Source: Prauserella muralis
Lineage (GTDB): Bacteria; Actinomycetota; Actinomycetes; Mycobacteriales; Pseudonocardiaceae
Length of the DNA stretch: 64,000 nucleotides
Reading direction: 5' to 3'
Assembly (NCBI RefSeq): GCF_003202285.1
Contig: NZ_MASW01000001.1
Location: forward strand, 1,240,001 to 1,304,000
Numbering within the stretch: position 1 is the first letter of the stretch; each line of letters starts with the position of its first letter. This document shows positions 8,517 to 16,802 of this stretch, in pieces. The notes under the pieces are model-generated. The model worked only from the letters and a program-made list of their open reading frames with translations, made no database searches and had not been told where the DNA came from. Made by a program: the position numbers and the translations under genes.

Positions 8517-10202
8517 ATGTCTGAGCAGCCAACGACATCGCGGAACGAGAGTTATAAAATTCAAGATCTCGCCGTGCTTGTCAAAACCGGAAAAATTCGA
8601 GTCCCCGAGTTCCAGCGCTCGTTCCGGTGGGCTGCTAGCGACGTTCTCGCGCTCTTCGATAGCATTCTACGCGGCTATCCCTTTGGAAGTTTGCTTCTGT
8701 GGCGGCGGTCTGCGCCAGCCGCTCGTTTGCAAATCGGTGCCCTCAAAGTTAAGGCGCCAAGCGTTCATGACGCACTCTGGGTAGTCGATGGGCAGCAGCG
8801 AATCACTAGCTTGGTCAACGCAGTGGATCCTGAGGCGAGCGCTTCGGACGATCGATTCAGAATCTACTACTCCCTCGAACAGCAACGCTTTGTCTCTCCG
8901 CGCGATCAAAAACATAGTCTCGCCATCCCGCTCCCGGATCTCTTCGACCTAAGCCGCGCATTCGCCTGGTTGCAGAAGAATCCAGATGCGGCTGAGTATG
9001 CTTCTGAAATTCAAAGAGTGACCGGATTGTTGCGAGATGTAGAGATCTCCTCTTCGGTAATCGCGCAGGCCGATGAGCATGTTCTTCGTGAGGTGTTTGA
9101 CCGAATAAATTCAGCAGGGAAACGCCTCCGCGGATCAGAAATCTTTGATGCAATTCACAGTGCGGCTGGCGAATCAGGGCAGTTGATCTCGATCGGCGCA
9201 ATTGCCGATCGCCTCGATCAAGCTACCGACTTCGGCCGACTAGACGAAGAGATTGTTTACCAAGCTATTCTGGTCAGGCGGCACCCCGACATAACGCGCG
9301 ACGCGCACAACGAGTTCAGTCCTGAGCGGTCCAATATTGTCCCCTTTGCGACTGAGACTCAGGCTGATGCTTATGAACGAACAGAGATTGCGCTCGAGAA
9401 GGTCATCAGATTCCTGCAGGAGCGAGCCGGAATCCCTCATATCACCTTTGTTTCTTTTCGTTTCCATATTTTGGTCCTGACTCGATTCTTCGCGCTCTTT
9501 GAGGATCCGGCGTCCCGAAATTTGGAGTTGCTTAGTCGCTGGTTTTGGCGGTCGACGGCCGCAGCGTCGGTCCTCGGCTACACTGGCTCAACTGAAAATA
9601 TCCGAACACTTGCTACCCTCGTTGAACCGTACAATGAGAGTGGCTCAGTGCGAAGCCTGCTCGCTGCTACGGACCCGTCCCGGCCTGTGCCAGTCCCGCA
9701 ATTAGATTCCTTTCGTACCAACCGCTCATCCGGGAAGGTGGTGCTTGCTGCGCTGTGGGCTAGGGGGCCAATCAATCCTCTGACAGGCGCGCCTCTCAGT
9801 CACAGTGACCTCGCCTCCTACCTTGTAGGCGAAACCTCTCCGGCGGCCGTTGCCCTGGAGCTGTTCCCGAGGAGGCTTTTGAAAGAGCGAGCCTCCAGTG
9901 CTGCCAACAGGGTAATTGCGGTGGTTGACCGCGATTCCTTCACTGGTCCTCTCCCGAACGACTTTCCTCTCGAAAGCCTCTTACTCAACAGAAAGCTACT
10001 CACGCTACTCCGAAAAGGCGATCATAGAAGCTTCCTCGCTCGCCGAACAGAATTGCTTGAACGCTACTTGCGCGATTTTCTGGATGACCGAACAGGTGCC
10101 GGTTTCGAAATTACGCCTCCTCTGGCTGAGCTCGATCTTGACGACGGCGAGGAAGATGGCGTATCCGGTTCACAATCGACGACGTTCGAGGACATTCAGT
10201 GA
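8517..10202 (+). CDS. DUF262 (GmrS-like / ParB-fold) protein
   Basis: A 561-residue cytosolic protein whose N-terminal third is a DUF262 domain. It shows VPEFQRSFRW at residues 29-38, the signature VDGQQRITSL near 90-99, and VFDRINSAGKRL near 193-204. DUF262 has a ParB/sulfiredoxin fold and is the nucleotide-binding half of GmrSD-type restriction enzymes. The rest shows no DUF1524/HNH motif, so it is not a complete GmrSD. The ATG has a strong site (AGGAGGG). Codons are visibly AT-richer than in all neighbours, which suggests transfer. Its stop overlaps the next start (GTGA), so it is translationally coupled to a HipA kinase. A defence or toxin-control role is inference. Confidence 0.85.
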   Translation: MSEQPTTSRNESYKIQDLAVLVKTGKIRVPEFQRSFRWAASDVLALFDSILRGYPFGSLLLWRRSAPAARLQIGALKVKAPSVHDALWVVDGQQRITSLVNAVDPEASASDDRFRIYYSLEQQRFVSPRDQKHSLAIPLPDLFDLSRAFAWLQKNPDAAEYASEIQRVTGLLRDVEISSSVIAQADEHVLREVFDRINSAGKRLRGSEIFDAIHSAAGESGQLISIGAIADRLDQATDFGRLDEEIVYQAILVRRHPDITRDAHNEFSPERSNIVPFATETQADAYERTEIALEKVIRFLQERAGIPHITFVSFRFHILVLTRFFALFEDPASRNLELLSRWFWRSTAAASVLGYTGSTENIRTLATLVEPYNESGSVRSLLAATDPSRPVPVPQLDSFRTNRSSGKVVLAALWARGPINPLTGAPLSHSDLASYLVGETSPAAVALELFPRRLLKERASSAANRVIAVVDRDSFTGPLPNDFPLESLLLNRKLLTLLRKGDHRSFLARRTELLERYLRDFLDDRTGAGFEITPPLAELDLDDGEEDGVSGSQSTTFEDIQ

Positions 10203-11422
10203 TTGAGGCGGCACACGCTGTATGGCTAAACGGCCGCAGGATAGGAGAGATCCTGCAGCGGGGTGACGTTGCGCGCTTTATTTTCGACGCGAAATACTGG
10301 GAGGATCCCAGTCGCGAGGTGCTCGGATTGTGGTTCGAAGATGACCCACGACGTTCACCGCAGGCAGCTCTTAGGCTCCCGGCCTGGTTCTCGAACCTCC
10401 TGCCAGAAGGGCCTCTTCGGCAGTGGATTGCTCGCGATCAAGGTGTCTCAGCTGACCGCGAATTGCAATTGCTGCTTCGGATCGGCCGTGATTTGCCAGG
10501 AGCTGTTCAGGTAATCCCGGCAAACGAAGACACTGCAATTGCCCCTGAGCTGCTGGATGAAGTCCAGCCGAGCCCTGCTGCCCCGAGCCGAGCAAGTCGA
10601 TTAAAATTCTCGCTGGCCGGCGTTGGGCTGAAGTTCTCATTACTAAAGCGTGGCGAGCGCCTTACAATTCCAGCCGGGGATTCCGTTGGAGACTGGATTG
10701 TAAAGTTTCCAGATCCGCACTACGAAGATGTTCCGGAAAATGAGTTCGCAACGATGAGTCTGGCGCGTCTCGTTGGGATTGAAGTTCCGGAAATTGAACT
10801 GGTTCATCGTGATCAACTTCCGCCCGTCAATGACTTTGTCTGGCCGAGCTCTGCAACACACGCTTACGCGGTGGCTCGTTTTGATCGTGCCCCTGGTGGG
10901 CGGCGTATTCACATCGAAGATCTCGCACAGGTTCGTGGCTTCTATCCTGACCAGAAGTATACGGGAACATTCGAAACTGTTGCCGCGCTGCTATATCGAG
11001 ATCATGATTCAGCGGCCTTGCGTGAATTTGTCCGGCGAATCACCTTTAATCTCCTAGTCGGAAATGGTGATGCTCATCTTAAAAATTGGTCGTTGATCTA
11101 TCGAGACGGACGGGTTCCGACGCTTTCGCCCGCATATGATCTCGTGTCTACTGCTCCCTACTTCACAGCGAATGAGCCGCCCGACGACTTCGGTCTGAAA
11201 TTTGGAGGGACGAAGACTTTAGAACGAATTGGCCGTGAGTCATTTCGGCGGTTGCAACGCGTACTGGGCGTCGCCAATGACGATGTCCTTAGTGTTGTTG
11301 ATGAGACGATTGAGCGTTTTAGGGATGCCTGGGATGACGCCGCGAGGGAAACCTTTCCAGGTTTTGTCTCAGATTGGATCAGCGCCCACCAGATACAAAT
11401 GCGGAAGAAGCTCGAAGCTTAA
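10199..11422 (+). CDS. HipA-family Ser/Thr kinase toxin
   Basis: A 407-residue HipA-type kinase. The N-terminal HipA subdomain (about residues 5-105) contains LPAWFSNLLPEGPLR, and the kinase part follows with a P-loop-like SLAGVGLKFSL (138-148). The ATP lysine segment is DWIVKFPDP, the hinge AVARFDR, the catalytic loop GNGDAHLKNWSL (Asp about 291, Asn about 296), and the Mg-binding Asp lies in SPAYDLVST. All residues needed for activity are present. HipA kinases phosphorylate aminoacyl-tRNA synthetases and cause growth arrest (family knowledge). No HipB-type XRE antitoxin is adjacent; the coupled upstream partner is instead a DUF262 protein. AT-rich codon use matches that partner and differs from the rest of the window. 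Confidence 0.88.
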   Translation: MIEAAHAVWLNGRRIGEILQRGDVARFIFDAKYWEDPSREVLGLWFEDDPRRSPQAALRLPAWFSNLLPEGPLRQWIARDQGVSADRELQLLLRIGRDLPGAVQVIPANEDTAIAPELLDEVQPSPAAPSRASRLKFSLAGVGLKFSLLKRGERLTIPAGDSVGDWIVKFPDPHYEDVPENEFATMSLARLVGIEVPEIELVHRDQLPPVNDFVWPSSATHAYAVARFDRAPGGRRIHIEDLAQVRGFYPDQKYTGTFETVAALLYRDHDSAALREFVRRITFNLLVGNGDAHLKNWSLIYRDGRVPTLSPAYDLVSTAPYFTANEPPDDFGLKFGGTKTLERIGRESFRRLQRVLGVANDDVLSVVDETIERFRDAWDDAARETFPGFVSDWISAHQIQMRKKLEA

Positions 11423-11507
11423 GAATCGTACGCCTAGACAGCTTGTGGCCCGTTCATTTTGGTCCCTCGGCCCGTAACGAGTAGTTACGAATGCGGGGCG
11501 GCTCGTC

Positions 11508-11540
11508 CCCCTTGGCCGTCGCCTTGGCCGTCGCCGTGGC
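11508..11540. repeat. short tandem repeat CCTTGGCCGTCG
   Basis: Two consecutive 12-bp copies of CCTTGGCCGTCG are followed by a partial third (CCGTGGC), in the gap between the HipA and HEPN-like genes. It may mark a recombination or slippage point. Confidence 0.45.
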
Positions 11541-11655
11541 AAGCAACAGCCAGCCCAGACGTCCGGGGCGCTCCTGGGGCCGCGTTTTGTTCTAGCACGA
11601 AATGAACCGATCGACGCTGGTCGTAAGCAGGCGCGGCTCGGCTTAGCATCTCGGT

Positions 11656-12183
11656 ATGGATCTTTGGACTCCGCCTGGTGCGGACCTAGGTGGAGGTAGC
11701 CCGCCGCTGCCGGACGACCGGATGATCAACTTTTTGGGCTTGAACGGTCCTGCGCACTCGGGCTATCACGAGTTGCGCCGCCAAGCGTCCGCATGGCCTG
11801 TAACGGATGCGACTCCGAGCGCGACCGCCGAGCTCCTGTCGACCAGTCGCGACCTGTACGCGCAGGGATACTACTGCTACCCGCTTCTCACGGTAGGCGG
11901 CACGTGGTCTATCTTCGCGGTTGAAGCTGCTCTGCGAGAGAAGCTCAGTCGCGGGGGGACGGAGCCCCTTCACCGGCTGGTGAAGTTGGCAAAGCGGGAG
12001 GGCCTGCTGCCACGGCCCGGGTGGGACAACGATCGGCTCGACGCGGGACGGAAGCTCAGGAATAAGCTCGTTCACAGTGGAAAGCAGCAGCTGTGGACGC
12101 CAGCAATGGCACGCATGGTAATTGCTAGCTCACATGAAGCCGTAGCTGCCTTGTTTCCCGACACTGAGTGTGGCGCGGCCTAG
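11656..12183 (+). CDS. HEPN-like hypothetical protein
   Basis: A 175-residue protein I do not recognise by name. The C-terminal half is helical and carries RNKLVH, the R-N-x-x-x-H motif of HEPN ribonucleases and HEPN-like DUF4145-type proteins, after KLAKREGLL and before ARMVIASSHEAVAALF. The N-terminal half has GLNGPAHSGYHELRR and an aromatic segment (LYAQGYYCYPLL). No clear ribosome-binding site is seen; the ATG is the first in frame. It lies 233 bases after the HipA gene and is closer to host base composition. HEPN domains are frequent toxins or defence effectors, but nuclease activity here is unproven. Confidence 0.6.
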   Translation: MDLWTPPGADLGGGSPPLPDDRMINFLGLNGPAHSGYHELRRQASAWPVTDATPSATAELLSTSRDLYAQGYYCYPLLTVGGTWSIFAVEAALREKLSRGGTEPLHRLVKLAKREGLLPRPGWDNDRLDAGRKLRNKLVHSGKQQLWTPAMARMVIASSHEAVAALFPDTECGAA

Positions 12184-12189
12184 TCTCGA

Positions 12190-12690
12190 GCGGTGGTGAG
12201 CGCGGCGCGGTGTAAGGCAGCCGCGCGAGCTCGAAGGTGGCGTCGTAGAGCTCCACGGTTCTTCCGCGAGTCTTCGCCGCAGGGCAGTAGGGCAGAGCGC
12301 GATCATGCGGCTTGGATGGTCCGGGCCGCCGAGCGCGAGACCGTCTACATGGTTGACCTCGAGGATCGCGGTTCGGGCAGGTGTCGTGTCCGCCGGCATG
12401 CCGGTACACGATCGTTTTCGCACTGGTCGCCTGCGCGAACGAGGACCGCGTCTCGGGCCTGACGGCTGCGCTGGTAGTTGTTCCGCGGTCGCTTCTTGGG
12501 CTGCGACTGGTGGCCGCTTGAGCTTGGGTTTCCCCGAGGTCGTCGATGTAGTCCCGGTAGCTGCGTGCTCGAGTAGATGTGTTGGCTTCCGTGCTGACGG
12601 GCGCCGGCTTGAAGCCGTAGGTCCTCAGGAACTTGTCCGGGCCGAGTTTGCCGTAGTGCTGGACGGCGCGAATACCGCCTCCGGGTCGGC
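12190..12690 (-). pseudogene. frameshifted HNH endonuclease remnant
   Basis: Read on the minus strand, three frames each hold part of one protein. First comes HYGKLGPDKFLRTYGF and SYRDYIDDLGETQAQAA, then SRQARDAVLVRAGDQCEND. Next is LEVNHVDGLALGGPDHPS followed by RMIALCP, and finally AAKTRGRTVELYDATFELA. Joined, these match the usual HNH order: an arginine-rich lead, Cys pair, LEV-H-H-D, GGPDHP, and LCP-N-C-H-A. At least three frameshifts are needed; one is a missing base in the second Cys pair, where CCT-AC-TGC replaces CCN-AAC-TGC. The 5' end is also missing, joined to a truncated flavoprotein gene. Non-functional. Confidence 0.7.
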
Positions 12691-13401
12691 CAGATCGGGC
12701 ACACCGAAACCCGCAGCCCAGATAGTCACCTGACTCGGCAGGGTGCGGCCGTCACCGAGTTCCACGGCTCCCGACCGCACGGCGGTGACCGACGTGTCCG
12801 GGCCGTCGATCACCTCGACGCCCAGCCGGGTGAGGTACTTGCGGGCTGCACGCCGGGCGCTGGGATGCAGGTTCGGGCCGAGGACACCGCCGCAGACCAG
12901 CCCAACACCGCGACCCTGTTCGGCGAGTTCCGCCGCGGTCTCGATGCCGACCGGGCCGCCTCCGACGACCGTCACCGGGGCCGGCACGGGCGTGTCGGAG
13001 AGTACCGACCGCAGCCGCTGTGCGGCCTCCAACGTCGCGACCGGATAGGCGAATTCGGCCGCGCCCGGCACCTGCGGTCCGCGGCTGAAGCTGCCCACCG
13101 CATAGATCAGGTAGTCGTAGTCGATGCTGCCGCCCTCGGCGAGGGTCACGGTGCGCGCGGTCGCGTCGATACGCGCCGCGGTGCCGACCACCAGCTCGAC
13201 GCCCTCGGCGAGGACCTCCCGGTAGTCGACGACCGCATCGTGGGTCCCGCCCACCAGCTGGTGCAGCCGCAGCCGCGGGACGAACGCCTGCCGCGGATTG
13301 ATCACGGTCACCGCTACGTCGTCGCGCTGCGTCACACGATTGGCCGCCATCACCCCGGCGTAACCGCCGCCGACCACGACCACCTTGATCCTCTTGTCCA
13401 T
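12625..13401 (-). pseudogene. 3'-truncated FAD/NAD(P) oxidoreductase
   Basis: The frame starts MDKRIKVVVVGGGYAGVMAA, a type II NADH dehydrogenase-like flavoprotein, with a GGAGGAG site before the ATG. It shows the FAD dinucleotide fold, the second fold VTVVGGGPVGIETAAELAE, and the WAAGFGVPDL motif near residue 235. There homology stops: the last 20 or so residues are out-of-frame sequence from the HNH remnant. The C-terminal third of the family, with the second FAD-contacting GD motif and the membrane-facing region, is absent. It would probably be inactive. Neighbouring DoxX and F420-type genes suggest the intact gene belonged to a redox cluster. Confidence 0.75.
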
Positions 13402-13656
13402 GGTGTCTCCTCCGATCCGAGTGGGTCGAGAACAAGACACCGCATTGGCGCCGATGCTGACATCCTGTGAACCAGATCACGTCGTCGTCCGGTTCTGTCA
13501 GGCAATCGCGACCGGCGGTGTCTCAGACCCGACCAGCTACACCATCGGGAAGCCGACAGGGATGCCCGCGAACGGCCCTGTCCGGCAGCCCGTCGGCGAT
13601 GAACGGCTCGGCGGAACGACGGCCGGCCCGCGTCGCCCCGCACCTGGAGGAAGCTC

Positions 13657-14034
13657 ATGAACCTCGCTCTCTGGATCGTTGCCGGGTTGCTTGCCGCCCT
13701 CGCCCTGTTCAGTGGTGCCACCAAAGTGTTCTTGCCCAAGTCCAAGCTGGACGAATCGACGGATTGGACCGAGAGCGCGAGCGCCGGCTTCGTCCGAACC
13801 CTCGGGGTCCTCGAGATTCTGGCCGCGGTGGGCCTGATTCTGCCCGCAGTGCTCGACATCGCGCCGGTGATGGTGGCGGTGACCGCTGTCTGCTGGATTC
13901 TGTTGATGATCGGCGGGATGATCACCCACGCCCGCTACGAGCACTACAACAACGTCGCGCTGTGTCTCGTCCTCCTCGGTGCGGCTGCCTTCGTGGCCTG
14001 GGGCCGCTTCGGCCCCGAGCCGTTCACCGGCTGA
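13657..14034 (+). CDS. DoxX family membrane protein
   Basis: A 125-residue protein with four hydrophobic segments (about residues 3-22, 46-66, 70-90 and 98-116) and the DoxX-type start LWIVAGLLAALALFSGATKVF. The ATG follows GGAGGAAG. DoxX proteins sit in the cytoplasmic membrane and often pair with redox enzymes. Here the gene diverges from a truncated flavoprotein and converges with a nitroreductase-like gene, ending 6 bases from its stop. The exact function is unknown. Confidence 0.82.
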   Translation: MNLALWIVAGLLAALALFSGATKVFLPKSKLDESTDWTESASAGFVRTLGVLEILAAVGLILPAVLDIAPVMVAVTAVCWILLMIGGMITHARYEHYNNVALCLVLLGAAAFVAWGRFGPEPFTG

Positions 14035-14039
14035 AGCGC

Positions 14040-14486
14040 TCAGGCCTCCGGGGTGAGCAGGACGATCGGGATCTGCCGTTCGGTCTTCTCCGCGTACTCG
14101 TCGTACAGCGGGAAGATGCGGGCCATCTGGGTCCAGAGGGGCGCGCGTTCGGCCGGGGACGCGACACGGGCGCGGGCGGTGAACCGGCGGGTGCCGACCT
14201 GGACACCGACACTCGGCTCCGTCTGGAGGTTCTTGAACCACGCCGGATCGTCGTCGGCGCCGCCCTTGGAGGCGACCACCACGAAGTCGTCGCCCGAGGT
14301 GCCGTAAATCAGGCAGGTTCGGCGCGGCTGGCCGGTCCTGCGTCCGGTCGTGGCCAGCACGAGCGTGTGCACACCGTTCGACTCGTGTCCCTCGGTCCCG
14401 CCGGAGGTCAGATAGGTACGGGTGTGTTCGGCGACCCAATCCCACGTCGAGTCGGTGGCGCGGTCGAGATCATCGGCGACGGCCAT
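14040..14486 (-). CDS. deazaflavin (F420)-dependent nitroreductase family protein
   Basis: A 148-residue protein of the Ddn/DUF385 family: TTGRRTGQPRRTCLIYG and FVVVASKGGADDDPAWFKNLQTEP are its hallmark F420-binding segments. These split beta-barrel enzymes reduce quinones and nitro compounds with reduced F420. The ATG is preceded by GGAAAGGA. A DosR-like palindrome lies about 112 bases upstream, suggesting hypoxia or redox control as for Ddn-like genes of mycobacteria (inference). Confidence 0.88.
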   Translation of the reverse strand: MAVADDLDRATDSTWDWVAEHTRTYLTSGGTEGHESNGVHTLVLATTGRRTGQPRRTCLIYGTSGDDFVVVASKGGADDDPAWFKNLQTEPSVGVQVGTRRFTARARVASPAERAPLWTQMARIFPLYDEYAEKTERQIPIVLLTPEA

Positions 14487-14597
14487 GGTGGTGGTCCTTT
14501 CCGGGGTGTGTCGCACGGCCTCCTGGCGGCCGAGCGTGTCCCTGGGACGGAGCCGACGCGACGTTCTCGACATCCAGGACCAGAGTATTTCGCGCCG

Positions 14598-14617
14598 AAA
14601 GGGACTTTGGTCCCGTA
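14598..14617. promoter_or_regulatory. DosR/DevR-box-like operator
   Basis: AAAGGGACTTTGGTCCCGTA contains GGGACTTTGGTCCC. This matches the core of the published mycobacterial DosR consensus (GGGACTWWAGTCCC) at all but one position. It lies between the F420-type nitroreductase gene (minus) and the lamin-tail gene (plus) and could serve either. Confidence 0.55.
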
Positions 14618-14675
14618 ACGGCGGCGTACCGCGCTCCGACTTCGGATTCGTATCTCGGTCTCCGAAGGGACATTC

Positions 14676-15122
14676 ATGCGGAAACTCACTACGACCTTGC
14701 TGGTCGCCGTGTCGGTGCTGGCGCTCGGGCTGGTAGGCGCGGCGCCGGCACACGCGGCGGCGCGGATGCAGATCCACCGCGTCTACTACAACTCGCCGGG
14801 CAGCGACAACGGCAGCAACGCGAGCCTCAACGCCGAGTGGGTCCAGATCAGGAACACCTCGCGGGTTCCGGTCACGATCACGGGCTTCGTCCTGCACGAC
14901 CGGCAGGGCCACCGGTACACGTTTCCGCCCACCACGGTGAACCCCGGCAAGGACGTGTACGTGCACACCGGCAGCGGGAAGAACAACCCATGGCACCGGT
15001 ACTGGGGACGCAGGGCCTACGTCTGGAACAACACGGGCGACGGCGCCACCCTGCGCGACACCTACGGTCGGTGGCTCGACGCCTGCGCGTGGGGCAACGG
15101 GAGCGGTTCGATCTACTGCTGA
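14676..15122 (+). CDS. secreted lamin-tail-domain protein
   Basis: A 148-residue exported protein. The signal peptide is MRKLTTTLLVAVSVLALGL with cleavage after AHA. The mature part is one lamin-tail domain: the characteristic NAEWVQIRNTSRVPVTITGF is followed by L-x-D, YTFPPTTVNPGKDVYVHTG and YVWNNTGDGATLRD. Bacterial lamin-tail domains are Ig-like folds found alone or attached to secreted nucleases; here it is alone. Two cysteines near the C-terminus may form a disulfide. The function is unknown. Confidence 0.85.
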   Translation: MRKLTTTLLVAVSVLALGLVGAAPAHAAARMQIHRVYYNSPGSDNGSNASLNAEWVQIRNTSRVPVTITGFVLHDRQGHRYTFPPTTVNPGKDVYVHTGSGKNNPWHRYWGRRAYVWNNTGDGATLRDTYGRWLDACAWGNGSGSIYC

Positions 15123-15358
15123 CGTCCGCACCAGCCGGGTCCTGAACTCCGCCGCCTGCCGCCCTGCCAGCCATCGCCGGCAGGGCGGCAGGTGGCCGTG
15201 CCCGGCGACCGGTGGCGAACTCGCCCCGTAACCCGGCGGGCATCGACACATCCGACTGGCTCCGGAAACGGCGTAACGCAGCCGCCCACGCCGCGACTTC
15301 GGTTGTACCAAACGGCGGTTTCACCCCGTCCAATGGCGTCGACCGAAGGAGATTCCTC

Positions 15359-15742
15359 GTGAGAAAGACACTGCTCAGCCGGGTGCTCATGACCGGAGCC
15401 GGCACTGTCGCGGCCGTCGCGCTCGCCGCGGGCACCGCATCCGCGCACTTCTGCTACAAGACCGAGGTCAACCCGGCGTCGTGGGAGGGCAAGAACGGAT
15501 CGCAGAACTGGACGTCGTTCGCGGAGCTTGTCGCGATCCACATCGGACCAGTGTGCGCGGAGGGCGTCGACATCATCGCCGACGGCGCGGGCGCGACGCC
15601 GACGACACTGATCAACACGCACGGCACCATGGCGGGCGGCACCCTCAAGAAGGACTCGCCCGGGACGAAGTCGATCTCGTACCTCGACTTCGCCGGTCTC
15701 GAGGCGGCGATCCCGGCCGCCATCGCGGCCTGCGAGGCGTAG
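15359..15742 (+). CDS. secreted hypothetical protein
   Basis: A 127-residue protein with an N-terminal signal peptide (VRKTLLSRVLMTGAGTVAA then ASA-H). The GTG start is chosen because GAAGGAG precedes it and it directly begins the charged signal-peptide N-region. The mature part has three cysteines (HFCYK, GPVCAEG, IAACEA) and no domain I can name. It lies in the same direction as the lamin-tail gene, 236 bases downstream. Confidence 0.65.
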   Translation: MRKTLLSRVLMTGAGTVAAVALAAGTASAHFCYKTEVNPASWEGKNGSQNWTSFAELVAIHIGPVCAEGVDIIADGAGATPTTLINTHGTMAGGTLKKDSPGTKSISYLDFAGLEAAIPAAIAACEA

Positions 15743-15789
15743 CCGAGCACCACGCCGACCCGTCGAGTGCGGCCTGCGCGCCTCCCCTC

Positions 15790-16713
15790 TCAACGCGGCA
15801 ACGCAGGCAGCACCTCGGCGGCGAGGCGCTCCATCTGCTCCGCCTGCTCGTACACCGGGGACAGCAGGATCAGCTCCGCCCCGGCCCGGGCGATGTCGTG
15901 CAGGCCCGCGACGACGTCGTCGACGGTGCCGGTCACCGCCGCCGACTCGATCGTCGGGGAGCGGCCGTCGTAGATCCGCGCGAGCGCGTCGTTCATCCGC
16001 TGCCGCGCCCGCGCCGGGTCGTCATCCACCGCGATGTAGGCGCGCTTGGCGATGCGGAAGCCGGCCTCCTCGCGCCCGGCCTCCGCCAGCGCCTCGCGCA
16101 CCGAAACGACCTGCTCGGCGAAGCGGGCCGTGGGCGACGAGCCTGCGCCGAAGAAGCCGTGGCCGTCACGCGCCGCGCGCCGCAACGCCTGCGCACCGCT
16201 GCCGCCGTACCACAGCGGCGGATACGGCTTCTGCCAGGGCTTCGGCTGCATGGTCACGCCGTCCAGCTGCCAGAACCGGCCGGTGAGGCCCGCCGGGCTC
16301 TCCGTCCACAGTGCTCTCATCACGCGGAGACCCTCGGTGAACCGCGCGACGTAGGTGTCCGGGTCCACGCCGAAGGCGGGGAAGAGACGTTCGCGCCTGC
16401 CGCCGGTGCCGACGCCGATCTCCAGCCTGCCCCGGCTCAGCTGGTCGAGAGTGGCGAGGCTCTTCGCGAGATGGGCGGGGCTGTGCAGGGTCGTCACGAA
16501 CACCGAGCAGCCGAGCCTGAGCCTGCTCGTGCAGGCCGCGGCATACGTCATCACCTCGATCGGCGACAGCTGCGGCATCGAGCCCAGCACCTGCTCCTGC
16601 GTCCAGCCGCTCTCGAAGCCCAGCTCCTCGGCCCTGGTGACGTAGGTGGCGAAGGCGTCCCGGTCGAACTCGCCGTCGGTGAAGAACTGCGGGATGGAGA
16701 TCGCGAACCTCAT
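15790..16713 (-). CDS. LLM-class F420-dependent oxidoreductase
   Basis: A 307-residue luciferase-like monooxygenase-fold protein. Motifs include an N-terminal beta strand RFAISIPQF, DQLSRGRLEIGVGTGG, the LGCSVFVTTLHSPAHLAKSLATLD helix and PLWYGGSGAQALRRAAR. The LDQLSRGRLEIGVGTG pattern is typical of actinobacterial F420-dependent members, which transfer hydride between F420 and carbonyl or enone substrates. The substrate cannot be told. The gene is monocistronic. Confidence 0.88.
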   Translation of the reverse strand: MRFAISIPQFFTDGEFDRDAFATYVTRAEELGFESGWTQEQVLGSMPQLSPIEVMTYAAACTSRLRLGCSVFVTTLHSPAHLAKSLATLDQLSRGRLEIGVGTGGRRERLFPAFGVDPDTYVARFTEGLRVMRALWTESPAGLTGRFWQLDGVTMQPKPWQKPYPPLWYGGSGAQALRRAARDGHGFFGAGSSPTARFAEQVVSVREALAEAGREEAGFRIAKRAYIAVDDDPARARQRMNDALARIYDGRSPTIESAAVTGTVDDVVAGLHDIARAGAELILLSPVYEQAEQMERLAAEVLPALPR

Positions 16714-16802
16714 GGTGCGATCCTAGGCGCGCACCACAGGCCTCACCCCGGCGCCAGTCCTGGGTCCGGTGGATACGGATGCGTGCCGTGTAGCGTCGTG
16801 CT

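Noticed and set aside
12636-12690. Plus-strand frame with VVLDGA, looking like the lost N-terminus of the truncated PP2C gene
   Set aside because: The minus strand of the same bases reads as a better protein segment (HYGKLGPDKFLRTYGF) continuous with the HNH remnant, so the plus-strand match is a chance shadow.
7141-12700. Duplicated tRNA-Arg 3' end (attL/attR) around the island
   Set aside because: I searched for the TTCGAATCCCTTCGGGCG segment at the right boundary and elsewhere and found no second copy; no integrase gene is present either.
14537-14554. GTCCC-T-GGGAC as a second DosR box
   Set aside because: The half-sites are in the inverse order and spacing to the DosR consensus.
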